Shown here: positions 51,788 to 58,818 of the stretch, piece after piece | How positions within the stretch are numbered: position 1 is the first letter of the stretch | How the letters are laid out: each line of letters starts with the position of its first letter | Assembly (NCBI RefSeq): GCF_000379725.1 | Contig: NZ_KB903654.1 | Location: 1-64,000, forward strand | Length of the DNA: 64,000 nt | Source of the DNA: Cytophaga aurantiaca DSM 3654 | GTDB lineage: Bacteria; Bacteroidota; Bacteroidia; Cytophagales; Cytophagaceae | Direction of reading: 5' to 3' | Made by a program: the position numbers and the translations under genes | The notes under the pieces: model-generated | The model's input: the letters and a program-made list of their open reading frames with translations, nothing else | Told to the model about the DNA's origin: nothing | Database searches by the model: none

Positions 51788-51985
51788 TTAATCGGTGATG
51801 TACGTTTTTACCAGCTCAGCATCAAGGCCTACATAATTTGCAAATTCTTCAATGCTTACGAATTGATGTTGGTCCTTTTTCAATTCTGCTTTTAACTTCC
51901 TTAAAAGCTTTCTACAATACCTCTCGCTTTTACCGGTAATCCGCTGCACATCCTTAGGATAAATACAACTTCGCGTTAATTCCAT
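51788..51985 (-). CDS. Small helix-turn-helix-like protein
   Basis: A 65-residue basic protein: IYPKDVQRITGKSERYCRKL looks like a DNA-binding helix pair, followed by DQHQFVSIEEFANYVGLDAE. Proteins of this type are frequent, as small unnamed genes, beside mobile elements in Bacteroidota. It is divergent from the 52,181 gene. The palindrome ATGCTTCAT...ATGAAGCAT at about 52,008-52,031 between them could be its operator. Probably a regulator of the element. Confidence 0.65.
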   Translation of the reverse strand: MELTRSCIYPKDVQRITGKSERYCRKLLRKLKAELKKDQHQFVSIEEFANYVGLDAELVKTYITD

Positions 51986-51999
51986 ACTCTATGTATGCT

Positions 52000-52035
52000 T
52001 TATCTATGCTTCATCTATGCATGAAGCATAGCTTT
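52000..52035. promoter_or_regulatory. Palindrome in divergent promoter region
   Basis: ATGCTTCAT, six bases and ATGAAGCAT form a 9-bp inverted repeat, flanked by further copies of TATGCTT. It sits just upstream of the small HTH gene and faces the 52,181 gene, so it is a candidate operator. Confidence 0.45.
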
Positions 52036-52180
52036 ACACAAAGTTAGAAGTTATTTTGATAAGGCATAATGGACTATTTCGGAACAAAGTGTCTAATAGG
52101 TACCTAAGCGGAACCAAGCATTTGAATGCTTTAATTTAAGCCTTTACTATTGCCATATGTTTAACTAAAAAATTATTCTT

Positions 52181-52933
52181 ATGGCAAGACAAAGTGGAAT
52201 TTTAAAACTTAAAGGTACTATCGGAGGTATGACCTTTTACAAGACATCTTTAGACGGGCATCTTGTGCGCGAAAAAGGTGGAGTAAGCGGTGATCGTATT
52301 GCAAATGATCCTGCATTTATCCGGACAAGAGAAAACGGTGAAGAATTTGGCGCTGCAGGTCTTGCAGGTAAATTGCTTCGTGATACGTTGCGCGCACTCA
52401 TGCAAAGTGCTTCTGACAGTAGAGTAACATCCAGAGTGACTAAGGCCATGATGGATATCCTAAAACTGGATATAGCAAGCGCCCGAGGGAAAAGAACACC
52501 TTTCAGTGGTTTGGCTACAGCTCAGGGTAAGGCTATTTTAAAAGGCTTTAATTTCAACTTGAAAGCAATCCTTGGTAGTATTTTATACAAGCCATACACG
52601 GTGAATACTGCTACGGGAGAAATAGCAATTCCCAACCTGGTGCCGATCAATGATATTGCTGCTCCGGCTAAAGCAACTCATTGTACTATCAAAGGAGCTT
52701 TTGCAAATATAGATTTTGCAACAGGCATTTTTGATATTCAGTTTAGCCCTCCTGAAAATCTTCCTCTTGATGGAGCTTCAAGTAATATTTCATTGGTTCC
52801 TGCAGCTGTACCTGTAGGTACTGGTCTTCAATTTTATTTGCTTGAGATTGAATTCTTTCAGGAAGTAAATGGACAACAGTATTCATTGAAGAACGGTGCA
52901 TTCAACTCTCTGGCAATTGTAGAGGTTATCTAA
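52181..52933 (+). CDS. Conserved-type accessory protein of unknown function
   Basis: A 250-residue protein opening MARQSGILKLKGTIGGMTFY, followed by VREKGGVSGDRIANDPAFIRTRENGEEF-like sequence (read in parts: VREKGGVSG, AFIRTRENGEEFG). I know this N-terminal pattern from small unnamed Bacteroidota genes next to DUF5675 proteins; no function is known. The second half is beta-rich (GEIAIPNLVPINDIAA, LPLDGASSNISLVPA). No signal peptide. It shares a base with the DUF5675 start, so they are co-transcribed. A virion or tail-like role is possible but unproved. Confidence 0.65.
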   Translation: MARQSGILKLKGTIGGMTFYKTSLDGHLVREKGGVSGDRIANDPAFIRTRENGEEFGAAGLAGKLLRDTLRALMQSASDSRVTSRVTKAMMDILKLDIASARGKRTPFSGLATAQGKAILKGFNFNLKAILGSILYKPYTVNTATGEIAIPNLVPINDIAAPAKATHCTIKGAFANIDFATGIFDIQFSPPENLPLDGASSNISLVPAAVPVGTGLQFYLLEIEFFQEVNGQQYSLKNGAFNSLAIVEVI

Positions 52934-53343
52934 TGGAACTTCAGTTATTAAGAAGTTATTTTCCTAATGGGACCAATGGGGAATTATGGTATGGCGGGCA
53001 ATTGATTTGTCATACCATAGAACTCCCTTGGTTAAATAACCAACGCAATATTTCTTGCATTCCGGAAGGAGTATACAAACTCCAAAAGCGCTTCGTAGAA
53101 AAATTCCAATGGCATTTGGGACTTTATAAAGTACCTAATAGACAATTGATTTTAATTCATCCCGCAAACAATGCGAAACTACAATTACGGGGATGTATTG
53201 CTCCAGTTACTAAATTAGAAAGCCCTGGCATAGGAAGCTTTTCTCGAGAAGCGGTAAAAAAAATAAATGACTTAGTTTTTCCTATCCTAGATAAAGGAAA
53301 AGAAGTCCAGTTAAAAATTTCTGTTAAATCATTAAATTCCTAA
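52933..53343 (+). CDS. DUF5675 family protein
   Basis: A 136-residue protein of the DUF5675 type: GELWYGGQLICHTIELPWLN, ISCIPEGVYKLQKR, PNRQLILIHPANNAKLQLRG and CIAPVTKLESPGIG. This family is common in phages and phage-derived regions of Bacteroidota and has been suspected, without proof, of acting in lysis or on cell wall. The His in IHPAN and the Cys in RGCIAP are candidate active-site residues. Two small membrane proteins follow, an arrangement like endolysin and holins. Confidence 0.8.
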   Translation: MELQLLRSYFPNGTNGELWYGGQLICHTIELPWLNNQRNISCIPEGVYKLQKRFVEKFQWHLGLYKVPNRQLILIHPANNAKLQLRGCIAPVTKLESPGIGSFSREAVKKINDLVFPILDKGKEVQLKISVKSLNS

Positions 53344-53348
53344 AAATC

Positions 53349-53555
53349 ATGAATATTGTTGACAGAGCAAAAGCTCCTACCCCTAAATTCTTCAAAGTCC
53401 TGCGCGCTGTAGGCTTAAGTGTTGCCGCTGTTGGTGGTTCACTCCTAGCTGCTCCGATCTCTTTGCCCGCCGCCTTAATTACTGTAGCAGGATATCTAAC
53501 ATTGGCAGGCGGTGTTATCACTGCGGTTAGTCAAACTGCTGTAGAAAATGAGTAA
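53349..53555 (+). CDS. Small hydrophobic (holin-like) protein 1
   Basis: A 68-residue protein with two hydrophobic stretches, VGLSVAAVGGSLLAAPISLP and AALITVAGYLTLAGGVITAV, after a basic N terminus (DRAKAPTPKFFKVLRA). Size and two membrane helices suit a holin or similar small membrane protein. It starts 5 bp after the DUF5675 gene and overlaps the next gene by 8 bp. Confidence 0.6.
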   Translation: MNIVDRAKAPTPKFFKVLRAVGLSVAAVGGSLLAAPISLPAALITVAGYLTLAGGVITAVSQTAVENE

Positions 53556-53733
53556 TCATAGCGGACACAACGGCACTGTGTTTGGAACCATTGGCGGAAC
53601 TCTACTGAGCATTATGGCTAATATAAATTTAGAAGATGTGACCAGGACGGTTTTGCTGGCCACCATAGGTGCAGTAGTCAGTTTCGGTGTATCACTATTA
53701 CTCAAAAAAATAACACGGTTAATTAGTAAATAA
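53548..53733 (+). CDS. Small hydrophobic (holin-like) protein 2
   Basis: A 61-residue protein with one or two membrane segments: TVFGTIGGTLLSIMAN and LLATIGAVVSFGVSLLL, then a basic tail KKITRLISK. It overlaps the upstream gene by 8 bp and is closed by a terminator whose stem starts at its stop codon. Holin-like function is inferred from size, topology and the DUF5675 neighbour. Confidence 0.6.
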   Translation: MSNHSGHNGTVFGTIGGTLLSIMANINLEDVTRTVLLATIGAVVSFGVSLLLKKITRLISK

Positions 53734-53760
53734 GGAGGCGCTCGCCTCCTTATTTTTTTT
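53732..53760 (+). terminator. Terminator of the DUF5675 module
   Basis: AAGGAGGCG, CT and CGCCTCCTT followed by eight T residues, beginning inside the stop codon of the last small gene. Confidence 0.92.
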
Positions 53761-53921
53761 ATATTTTGCCTACTCTTCTATTTTTCTTCTCATTACTTAA
53801 TACATGTAAATGTACTTATTCAGAACCATTATAAATTACTAAATAGGCTTATTATTTAATACTTTTTAGTTCCATATATCGATACCTTTTTGTATATTTA
53901 TATCATTAAACGCCAAGAATA

Positions 53922-54140
53922 ATGATAGCAAATGTAACAGCAGAAAGCAACAAGGTTGCGGAATGCAAAGAATTAAAGATAAGACCTCTGTATAGAAAAA
54001 ACCGCTATAGCGAGAGTATTGTCCCTGAAATACGTCTTAATGGCAAGTGGCTCTCCGATTTGGGTTTTGAACAGGGTAAGAAAGTACAAGTAGAATTTGT
54101 TAAAGGCCAAATAATACTTCGTATTGATGAACCGCTATAA
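53922..54140 (+). CDS. SymE-like toxin family protein
   Basis: A 72-residue protein with the SymE core: LKIRPLYRKNRYSESIVPEI, LNGKWLSDLGFEQGKKVQVE and VKGQIILRI. In E. coli SymE is an SOS-induced protein with an AbrB-like fold, controlled by the antisense RNA SymR, and condenses the nucleoid. No antisense promoter can be proved here. It overlaps the next gene by 14 bp. The 190 bp upstream is A+T-rich and without genes. Confidence 0.78.
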   Translation: MIANVTAESNKVAECKELKIRPLYRKNRYSESIVPEIRLNGKWLSDLGFEQGKKVQVEFVKGQIILRIDEPL

Positions 54141-54420
54141 TAGATTATTGCAAATTGAAAGAGTATTGCTGCAGGAGGAAGCCAGACAGAAACGTCTGGC
54201 TAAAAATACCGAACGAAGGCCTGAATTGAAGAGTATGTTTTATAAAGATATTCTTTCCACTTCCTTCCCTGGCGATTCAACCGTGTTTGAGAAATTAGAA
54301 AAACGCAGACATGCATTATTGAAGCATGGGTATGTTGATACGAGTGGGAATGTAACGGAGAAAGGTCTTGACGCTTTGATAAGAGAAGTAATAAAGGTAA
54401 TACGCACTAAACATAATTAA
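54127..54420 (+). CDS. Small basic protein of unknown function
   Basis: A 97-residue helical, basic protein (LLQIERVLLQEEARQKRLAK, EKLEKRRHALLKHGYVD, VTEKGLDALIREVIKVIRT). The middle part, with KHGYVDTSGNVTEKG, looks like a small winged-helix segment. The ATG at 54,127 is used; a TTG directly before it is less likely. It overlaps the SymE-like gene by 14 bp, so it may be a partner in the same unit. A hairpin terminator follows. Confidence 0.55.
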   Translation: MNRYNRLLQIERVLLQEEARQKRLAKNTERRPELKSMFYKDILSTSFPGDSTVFEKLEKRRHALLKHGYVDTSGNVTEKGLDALIREVIKVIRTKHN

Positions 54421-54427
54421 GCCTTAC

Positions 54428-54455
54428 AAATATGCGGGCGCCAGCCCGCATATTT
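54428..54455. terminator. Terminator with perfect 12-bp arms
   Basis: AAATATGCGGGC, GCCA and GCCCGCATATTT at 54,428-54,455, eight bases after the stop codon of the 54,127 gene. Confidence 0.88.
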
Positions 54456-54468
54456 AATTTTCCAGACT

Positions 54469-54669
54469 ATGAAAAAATCTATTGAGATCGTAAGACAGTA
54501 TAGAAAATTTCTTGAGCAAATCGAGGGAATGATTAAAGCCTCCGGGCTAAAAGACAAGTTCATCTTTGAAAAACTCGAAATGTCCAAAACCAATTTTTAT
54601 CGCCGGTTAAATAAGCCCGAGTTGTGGACGTATGACGAGCTGGAAAGACTGTTCGAAATACTCAAGTAA
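54469..54669 (+). CDS. Small DNA-binding-like protein
   Basis: A 66-residue protein with a Cro/XRE-like helical pattern: KDKFIFEKLEMSKTNFYRRL is a plausible helix-turn-helix and WTYDELERLFEILK a closing helix. The first helix (IEIVRQYRKFLEQIEGMI) is amphipathic. It starts 13 bp after the terminator of the previous unit. Probably a regulator of the element; no family assigned. Confidence 0.6.
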   Translation: MKKSIEIVRQYRKFLEQIEGMIKASGLKDKFIFEKLEMSKTNFYRRLNKPELWTYDELERLFEILK

Positions 54670-54708
54670 ATGCAAGGATGCTTCTGTCTCCCCCCAACTA
54701 ACAAATGT

Positions 54709-54905
54709 AAAAGCTTTTAAAAATGCACTGGCGCACTGCCCCCCGAAGGTTCAACAGCAAGGGAAAAATTAAAGTGCAAGGGCAAAAAGGCAACAATAAA
54801 ATATAAGATTTATGCCTTAATTCAGGTTGCCTTTTTGATTTATTTTCCCTTGCAATTTATTTTTTATCCTTGCTAAATTACGCCAGTGCATTTTTAAAAG
54901 TTTTT
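54709..54905. repeat. 197-bp long imperfect palindrome
   Basis: The ends, 54,709-54,733 and 54,881-54,905, match as inverted repeats at 24 of 25 positions (shared core CTTTTAAAAATGCACTGGCG). Inside, GCAAGGG...GTGCAAGGG...CAAAAAGGCAAC on the left pairs with the complement of 54,826-54,873 on the right, which carries a 10-nt extra stretch. The loop is about 30 nt. No protein is encoded. It could be a MITE-like element or a long structured RNA. Confidence 0.75.
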
Positions 54906-55562
54906 ACGCCATACGCCTGTGGCTTGCGCCTTGTCTGAGCGGAGCGAGTAGCGCATACAAGGAATGTTTATGGCCAAACTACTATTACTTCTTTGAGAAA
55001 ATATTAATGGCCTTATTAATCTGTGCGAAGCACGCCTTGTGCAGCCTGGCGGGATTTTTTGCTCCGCACCCGGGAGCGTTTGGCGTGCGGATTCGCAAAA
55101 AGCATGACAGGCTGCACACGTGGGGTTGAAGGGGCAACAAGCCCCTTGGAGATACTTTACATAATGTTCTTATATGACAGCTTTGGATTTGCGGGGAGGC
55201 TCGCGCGGCTGTTCGTATAAGACCCATTATGTAAATGTAGCGTTGTGATGGATAATCTGATGGTAGATGTGCCAGGTGACCTTTGCGGCAATTTTGTGTG
55301 CCTCTTGTATTTTTGTTTTCCCGGCAACTGTTTCTGCACACAAAAGGAAAGCCGCAATGAGAGCCTGGCCAGCTACCAGCAGAATTGGGTGGGAAGGCTG
55401 ACTGGCAACATAGAACATCAGCATACAATAATTGTGTTGTATGTTGCCAGTTTGCCTTTGCGTGGGCGGGTGATTAAGCGAGGGATTAAGACAAGCTTTG
55501 GCTTGTGTGTTGGGTTTGTGTGGCTTGACTTAATGCCTTGCCTGTGCATAGGTTTTTGAAGA
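54906..55562. other. G+C-rich structured non-coding block
   Basis: About 650 bp with visibly higher G+C than its surroundings and a row of hairpins: GTGCAGCCTG 55,039-55,048 with CAGGCTGCAC 55,108-55,117; GGGGC/GCCCC at 55,131-55,145; imperfect 26-bp arms 55,156-55,181 and 55,208-55,235 (TTTACATAATG); and ACTGGCAACATAGAACA 55,401-55,417 with its near-complement 55,435-55,451. Several overlapping reading frames exist on both strands, but they have odd compositions rich in Cys, Arg, Ser and Pro and do not look like proteins. A functional RNA, an origin or a transfer/recombination site are options. Confidence 0.55.
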
Positions 55563-55565
55563 GGA

Positions 55566-55598
55566 TTGCTTCTAACAATAATATTTTCAGTATCTTAG
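55566..55598 (+). promoter_or_regulatory. Candidate promoter of the 45-residue gene
   Basis: TTG at 55,566-55,568 and TATCTTAG at 55,591-55,598 are 22 bp apart and fit the Bacteroidota pattern with TAnnTTnG. The ATG follows at 55,632. Confidence 0.4.
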
Positions 55599-55631
55599 GT
55601 TTATTATTTAACCCTTAGCCAAGTTTTTATT

Positions 55632-55769
55632 ATGGAAATCTTAGCACATAACATCAAACCCGGACCAAAGCCAAAGAAAGAAGATGGAACAGACGACAGA
55701 AGAAGACATGTCGATCCACCAAATAAACCAAAGCACCCTACTTTACCCATACACAAGCCTAAAAAATAG
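55632..55769 (+). CDS. Small Lys/Pro-rich protein
   Basis: A 45-residue protein: MEILAHNIKPGPKPKKEDG, then TDDRRRHVDPPNKPKHPT and a tail LPIHKPKK. It is very basic and probably disordered. It has a candidate promoter, an ATG start and a strong terminator 22 bp after the stop, and lies on the opposite strand from the Qat operon. The repeated PKP/NKP pattern supports real coding. No function is known. Confidence 0.6.
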   Translation: MEILAHNIKPGPKPKKEDGTDDRRRHVDPPNKPKHPTLPIHKPKK

Positions 55770-55790
55770 TAAAGCATTTTAAAATTACTT

Positions 55791-55820
55791 AACGCCTATT
55801 GATTTTCAATAGGCGTTTTA
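55791..55820 (+). terminator. Terminator of the small Lys/Pro-rich gene
   Basis: AACGCCTATTGA, TTT and TCAATAGGCGTT form perfect 12-bp arms followed by T residues. Confidence 0.88.
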
Positions 55821-55869
55821 ATTAAATTGCATTTGTAAGCATTAGATTGGCGTTTAATGATTACATTTT

Positions 55870-55903
55870 AAAGAACAGGCTCCTTTGGAACCTGTTCTTT
55901 TTA
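55870..55903 (-). terminator. Terminator of the Qat operon
   Basis: AAAGAACAGG(C)TCC at 55,870-55,883 and GGA(A)CCTGTTCTTT at 55,887-55,900 pair with one mismatch, about 25 bp beyond the qatD stop on the minus strand. Confidence 0.75.
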
Positions 55904-55928
55904 GTTTATTTTTTTGATAGACTATTAT

Positions 55929-56660
55929 TTAACCAGAAAGAGATGAAATTAATTGACTAAAATTTTCATGAATTTTTTTTTCTATATCCTGAATTTGAAC
56001 AGATCTATTATTACTTAAATACTCAAAAATAATCGAAATATTTTTCGGTCTTATTGGCATACCATTATGCTCAATGAATGGACCATCACTTTCTGTTAAC
56101 AAATGATTCAATGGAATTCGTTTGATAATTTCTTGTCCCGATTTTGACTTTATCATTGCGGTATTTATAGAAAAATAAAAACCAGCTTTTACAATTTCAT
56201 CGATCAAAGTAAGTGGACCAGAATACCAATGAAATATTGCTGACTTAATATTATTTTCAATAAGTAACCTTAACACTTCTTTTTCTGCTTTCCTAGAATG
56301 AATACTCAATATTTTCCTCTTACCTTTTAATTCATATAGAATTTTGTTAAAAGTATCTAATTGAATATTTTTTGTAGCTATTCCTTCTTTTGAAAAGTCC
56401 AATCCTATTTCACCGATATAAGATGTTTTAGATATGTTTCTTATGAAACTAGGAAATTCTTTTTTATGTGATTCAGCTTGTAAAGGATGCATCCCCAGAG
56501 CTAACCTAACTCTTTTAAATGTAATTAAATGCTTAATTCCTAACTCAAAGTGACTTGGAAGATTCGTCATTCCAATTGTAATAATACCTAGCTGCTCACA
56601 TTCATTTGCCAATTGCAAAGGATTATTATACATATCAATATGACAGTGTGTATCAATCAT
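55929..56660 (-). CDS. qatD: QatD, TatD-family metal-dependent nuclease
   Basis: A 243-residue TatD-like hydrolase. The metal ligands are visible: IDTHCHIDMY at the start, GEIGLDFSKEG with Glu, LSIHSRKAEKEV, AIFHWYSGPL and TESDGPFIEH with Asp. It overlaps qatC by 4 bp (ATGA). In the QatABCD anti-phage system the TatD protein is needed together with an ATPase, QatB and a QueC-like protein. The presence of all four in order makes the assignment firm. Confidence 0.92.
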   Translation of the reverse strand: MIDTHCHIDMYNNPLQLANECEQLGIITIGMTNLPSHFELGIKHLITFKRVRLALGMHPLQAESHKKEFPSFIRNISKTSYIGEIGLDFSKEGIATKNIQLDTFNKILYELKGKRKILSIHSRKAEKEVLRLLIENNIKSAIFHWYSGPLTLIDEIVKAGFYFSINTAMIKSKSGQEIIKRIPLNHLLTESDGPFIEHNGMPIRPKNISIIFEYLSNNRSVQIQDIEKKIHENFSQLISSLSG

Positions 56661-57994
56661 TGAATGCCTGCTTTATTTTTTATTGTTGAACTCCCTATAC
56701 TATTAATCCATTTCTTCAACTCACTTCTTGTTCTCTTCATAAGATTTACATAATCATCAATTTTTATTATGTCATTAATACCATTTGTTAATAATTCATC
56801 TCTAATTTCGTTATCCGAAAAATCTTTTCTAATAAAAGAAAGGCAAGCATTAAAGTCTTGCCCTTGTTTTGAAAGTAAGAAAGGCGTTTGCACTTTTCTA
56901 CCAGTATTATTTTTGTTAATAGAGTTTCCATATTTCGTTGTATCTAAAATGTCTTGCAATGCCGCTTGCCTATAAATACAGGGCATACATACGCCACAAT
57001 GATCTCTATCTTTAATACTCCAATTGACTCGATGCCCTCTTTTCCCACATGAATTAGAGTATATTACAACTAATTTTAAAAAATCTAGATCTTTACAATT
57101 ATTTACCATTTCACCTTTAGTACATAAATCATAAGGATTTTCAACTTTATTATTAATGCCAATTTTATCTAACAATTGATTTATACCTTTTAAGTAAGTT
57201 GGATGAGTCGTTCTAGTACTACATGAACCTCGTCTAGATGCACTCAAAGGAAAGTTGAGAGAGACTGTGCCATTTTCTGGAACCATAATGGATGCATTGC
57301 TATATGTACCGGCTAATAGAGCAATTCCTATAAATAAAAGAGAGCGACTTCTAAATGTCTTTTCCTTCTCAATATTTGAAGTACTTAAACTAACACTAAC
57401 TGAAGGGATAAAACTAAATCTTTCAGGATACTTTTCATTTAATTTTTCTCTAAGTATTATTTGTTCTTGCCGAGCACTAATATGAGGATCAAAGTGAGAT
57501 ACGAGCATCAATTTTTCCTGATCATGCTCTTTCAAAAAATCTATCGCCCCTATTAATGAATCTAATCCACCTGAAAATAAATTTATTTGTGCAGATTCAT
57601 TAGGGATATTCTGCATTGTTACAATGGGAAGGTTTAATGTATTAACCTTAAATTCTATTTTCCAATGATCACCAGTTAAAAAAGAAAGTAGCTGTTCTAA
57701 ATGCAAAGTAGATGTAGCCCAAGCTTGCATTTCATATACAGGTAAACTAATATGTAATTCTCTTGACCAACCATCTATAGAGTTTGCATGTCTTTCAATA
57801 AAACGATCTATACCATATATAAAACTTGCTATCAAAAAAAAATCTAATGCTTTTTTATTAGTCGGATTCACATATGGCAATAAATCTTCAAATGCTATCT
57901 CAATTTTAGAAGTACCATTTAATTGCGAACAAATAATGTCTGACTCTATTATATTCTTACTATTTATCGTAGGGACACTTACGTTTATTTTCAT
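56657..57994 (-). CDS. qatC: QatC, QueC-like enzyme
   Basis: A 445-residue protein with a QueC-type ATP pyrophosphatase core. The PP-loop is INLFSGGLDSLIGAIDFL (about 145-162), and the zinc-binding region near residues 330-350 has SNSCGKRGHRVNW and CGVCMPCIYRQAAL. It carries about 130 extra N-terminal residues compared with QueC of 7-deazaguanine synthesis, typical of QatC. It shares one base with qatB and four with qatD. The exact reaction in defence is not established. Confidence 0.92.
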   Translation of the reverse strand: MKINVSVPTINSKNIIESDIICSQLNGTSKIEIAFEDLLPYVNPTNKKALDFFLIASFIYGIDRFIERHANSIDGWSRELHISLPVYEMQAWATSTLHLEQLLSFLTGDHWKIEFKVNTLNLPIVTMQNIPNESAQINLFSGGLDSLIGAIDFLKEHDQEKLMLVSHFDPHISARQEQIILREKLNEKYPERFSFIPSVSVSLSTSNIEKEKTFRSRSLLFIGIALLAGTYSNASIMVPENGTVSLNFPLSASRRGSCSTRTTHPTYLKGINQLLDKIGINNKVENPYDLCTKGEMVNNCKDLDFLKLVVIYSNSCGKRGHRVNWSIKDRDHCGVCMPCIYRQAALQDILDTTKYGNSINKNNTGRKVQTPFLLSKQGQDFNACLSFIRKDFSDNEIRDELLTNGINDIIKIDDYVNLMKRTRSELKKWINSIGSSTIKNKAGIQ

Positions 57995-58818
57995 TATTCC
58001 TCAATTTTAATTATAGAATCAAAAATCTTTTCAATCTCATTTTTACCTTCTTCTCCAGCCCAATCCACATTAGATATTATTCTGTTTTCATTTAATCGAG
58101 CTACTCTACCCATAATATCCTTTTTTATTAGATCAAATGTTTCCTTTGAAATAGCTTCACCTCGAATTTGTGAAATTCTTTCTTCCAATCTTTCTGAAAG
58201 ATATTCAAATATGTAGACACCAAAAAAATTACATAAAATATCTGAAAGCATTTTATCATCTGCAAAACCACTAAAAAGACTATTTAGATTAGTAAGATCA
58301 TCATTAGCATTTACTTCTATAGATCTTAATACTTCGCAAATAGCTTTATTTGCAGCTGTCTCATCCATTCCTACAGCAGCATCTTTCGTACAATAGGTAA
58401 TTAAATAATCTATTACATTTTGAACTGTTTTACCAGTTAAGCTATCGAAACCAATTTCTTTTAAAGCAGATTCAAATCCATTAACACCAGCACTTGAAAA
58501 AAAAGTGGCCATTTTTTTTGAGGATCTTAACCCTGCTCGTCCTATTGCACTTGATTTTCCCGAACTTATATTTTTGCTACCGCCACCTATTCTAACAAGT
58601 CTATCAAATATCGCTTTTATATGATTATCTCTACGTTTTATCAGATTAGCATATTGTTTAGCTTGTTTCTCAATTTGTTCTGGTGTACCACTTTCTTTCT
58701 CATTTTCCTTTTCTTGAATATTTTCTATTGTTTTTGCAGCACTTGTAGTAGAAGATGTTAAACTCCCCCAATTAGGTTCGTTCTTAACGCCTGAACTGAT
58801 TCTTTGAGTAGTTCCCAT
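57994..58818 (-). CDS. qatB: QatB
   Basis: A 274-residue protein recognised mainly by position between the KAP ATPase and the QueC-like gene. It starts with a low-complexity Ser/Thr/Glu-rich segment (GSLTSSTTSAAKTIENIQEK, KENEKESGTPEQIEKQ) followed by HIKAIFDRLVRIGGGSKNIS and a helical body. Such a disordered N terminus with a GGGSK-type motif is seen in QatB proteins. It overlaps both neighbours by one base. Confidence 0.85.
   Translation of the reverse strand: MGTTQRISSGVKNEPNWGSLTSSTTSAAKTIENIQEKENEKESGTPEQIEKQAKQYANLIKRRDNHIKAIFDRLVRIGGGSKNISSGKSSAIGRAGLRSSKKMATFFSSAGVNGFESALKEIGFDSLTGKTVQNVIDYLITYCTKDAAVGMDETAANKAICEVLRSIEVNANDDLTNLNSLFSGFADDKMLSDILCNFFGVYIFEYLSERLEERISQIRGEAISKETFDLIKKDIMGRVARLNENRIISNVDWAGEEGKNEIEKIFDSIIKIEE

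Noticed and set aside
54709-54905. Retron msr-msd locus
   Set aside because: The hairpin is long enough, but no reverse transcriptase gene is nearby.
54985-55559. Overlapping frames of 65-147 codons on both strands in the G+C-rich block
   Set aside because: Compositions are unusual (many Cys, Ser, Pro, Arg), frames overlap on both strands, and the hairpins explain the sequence better. Protein coding cannot be fully excluded.
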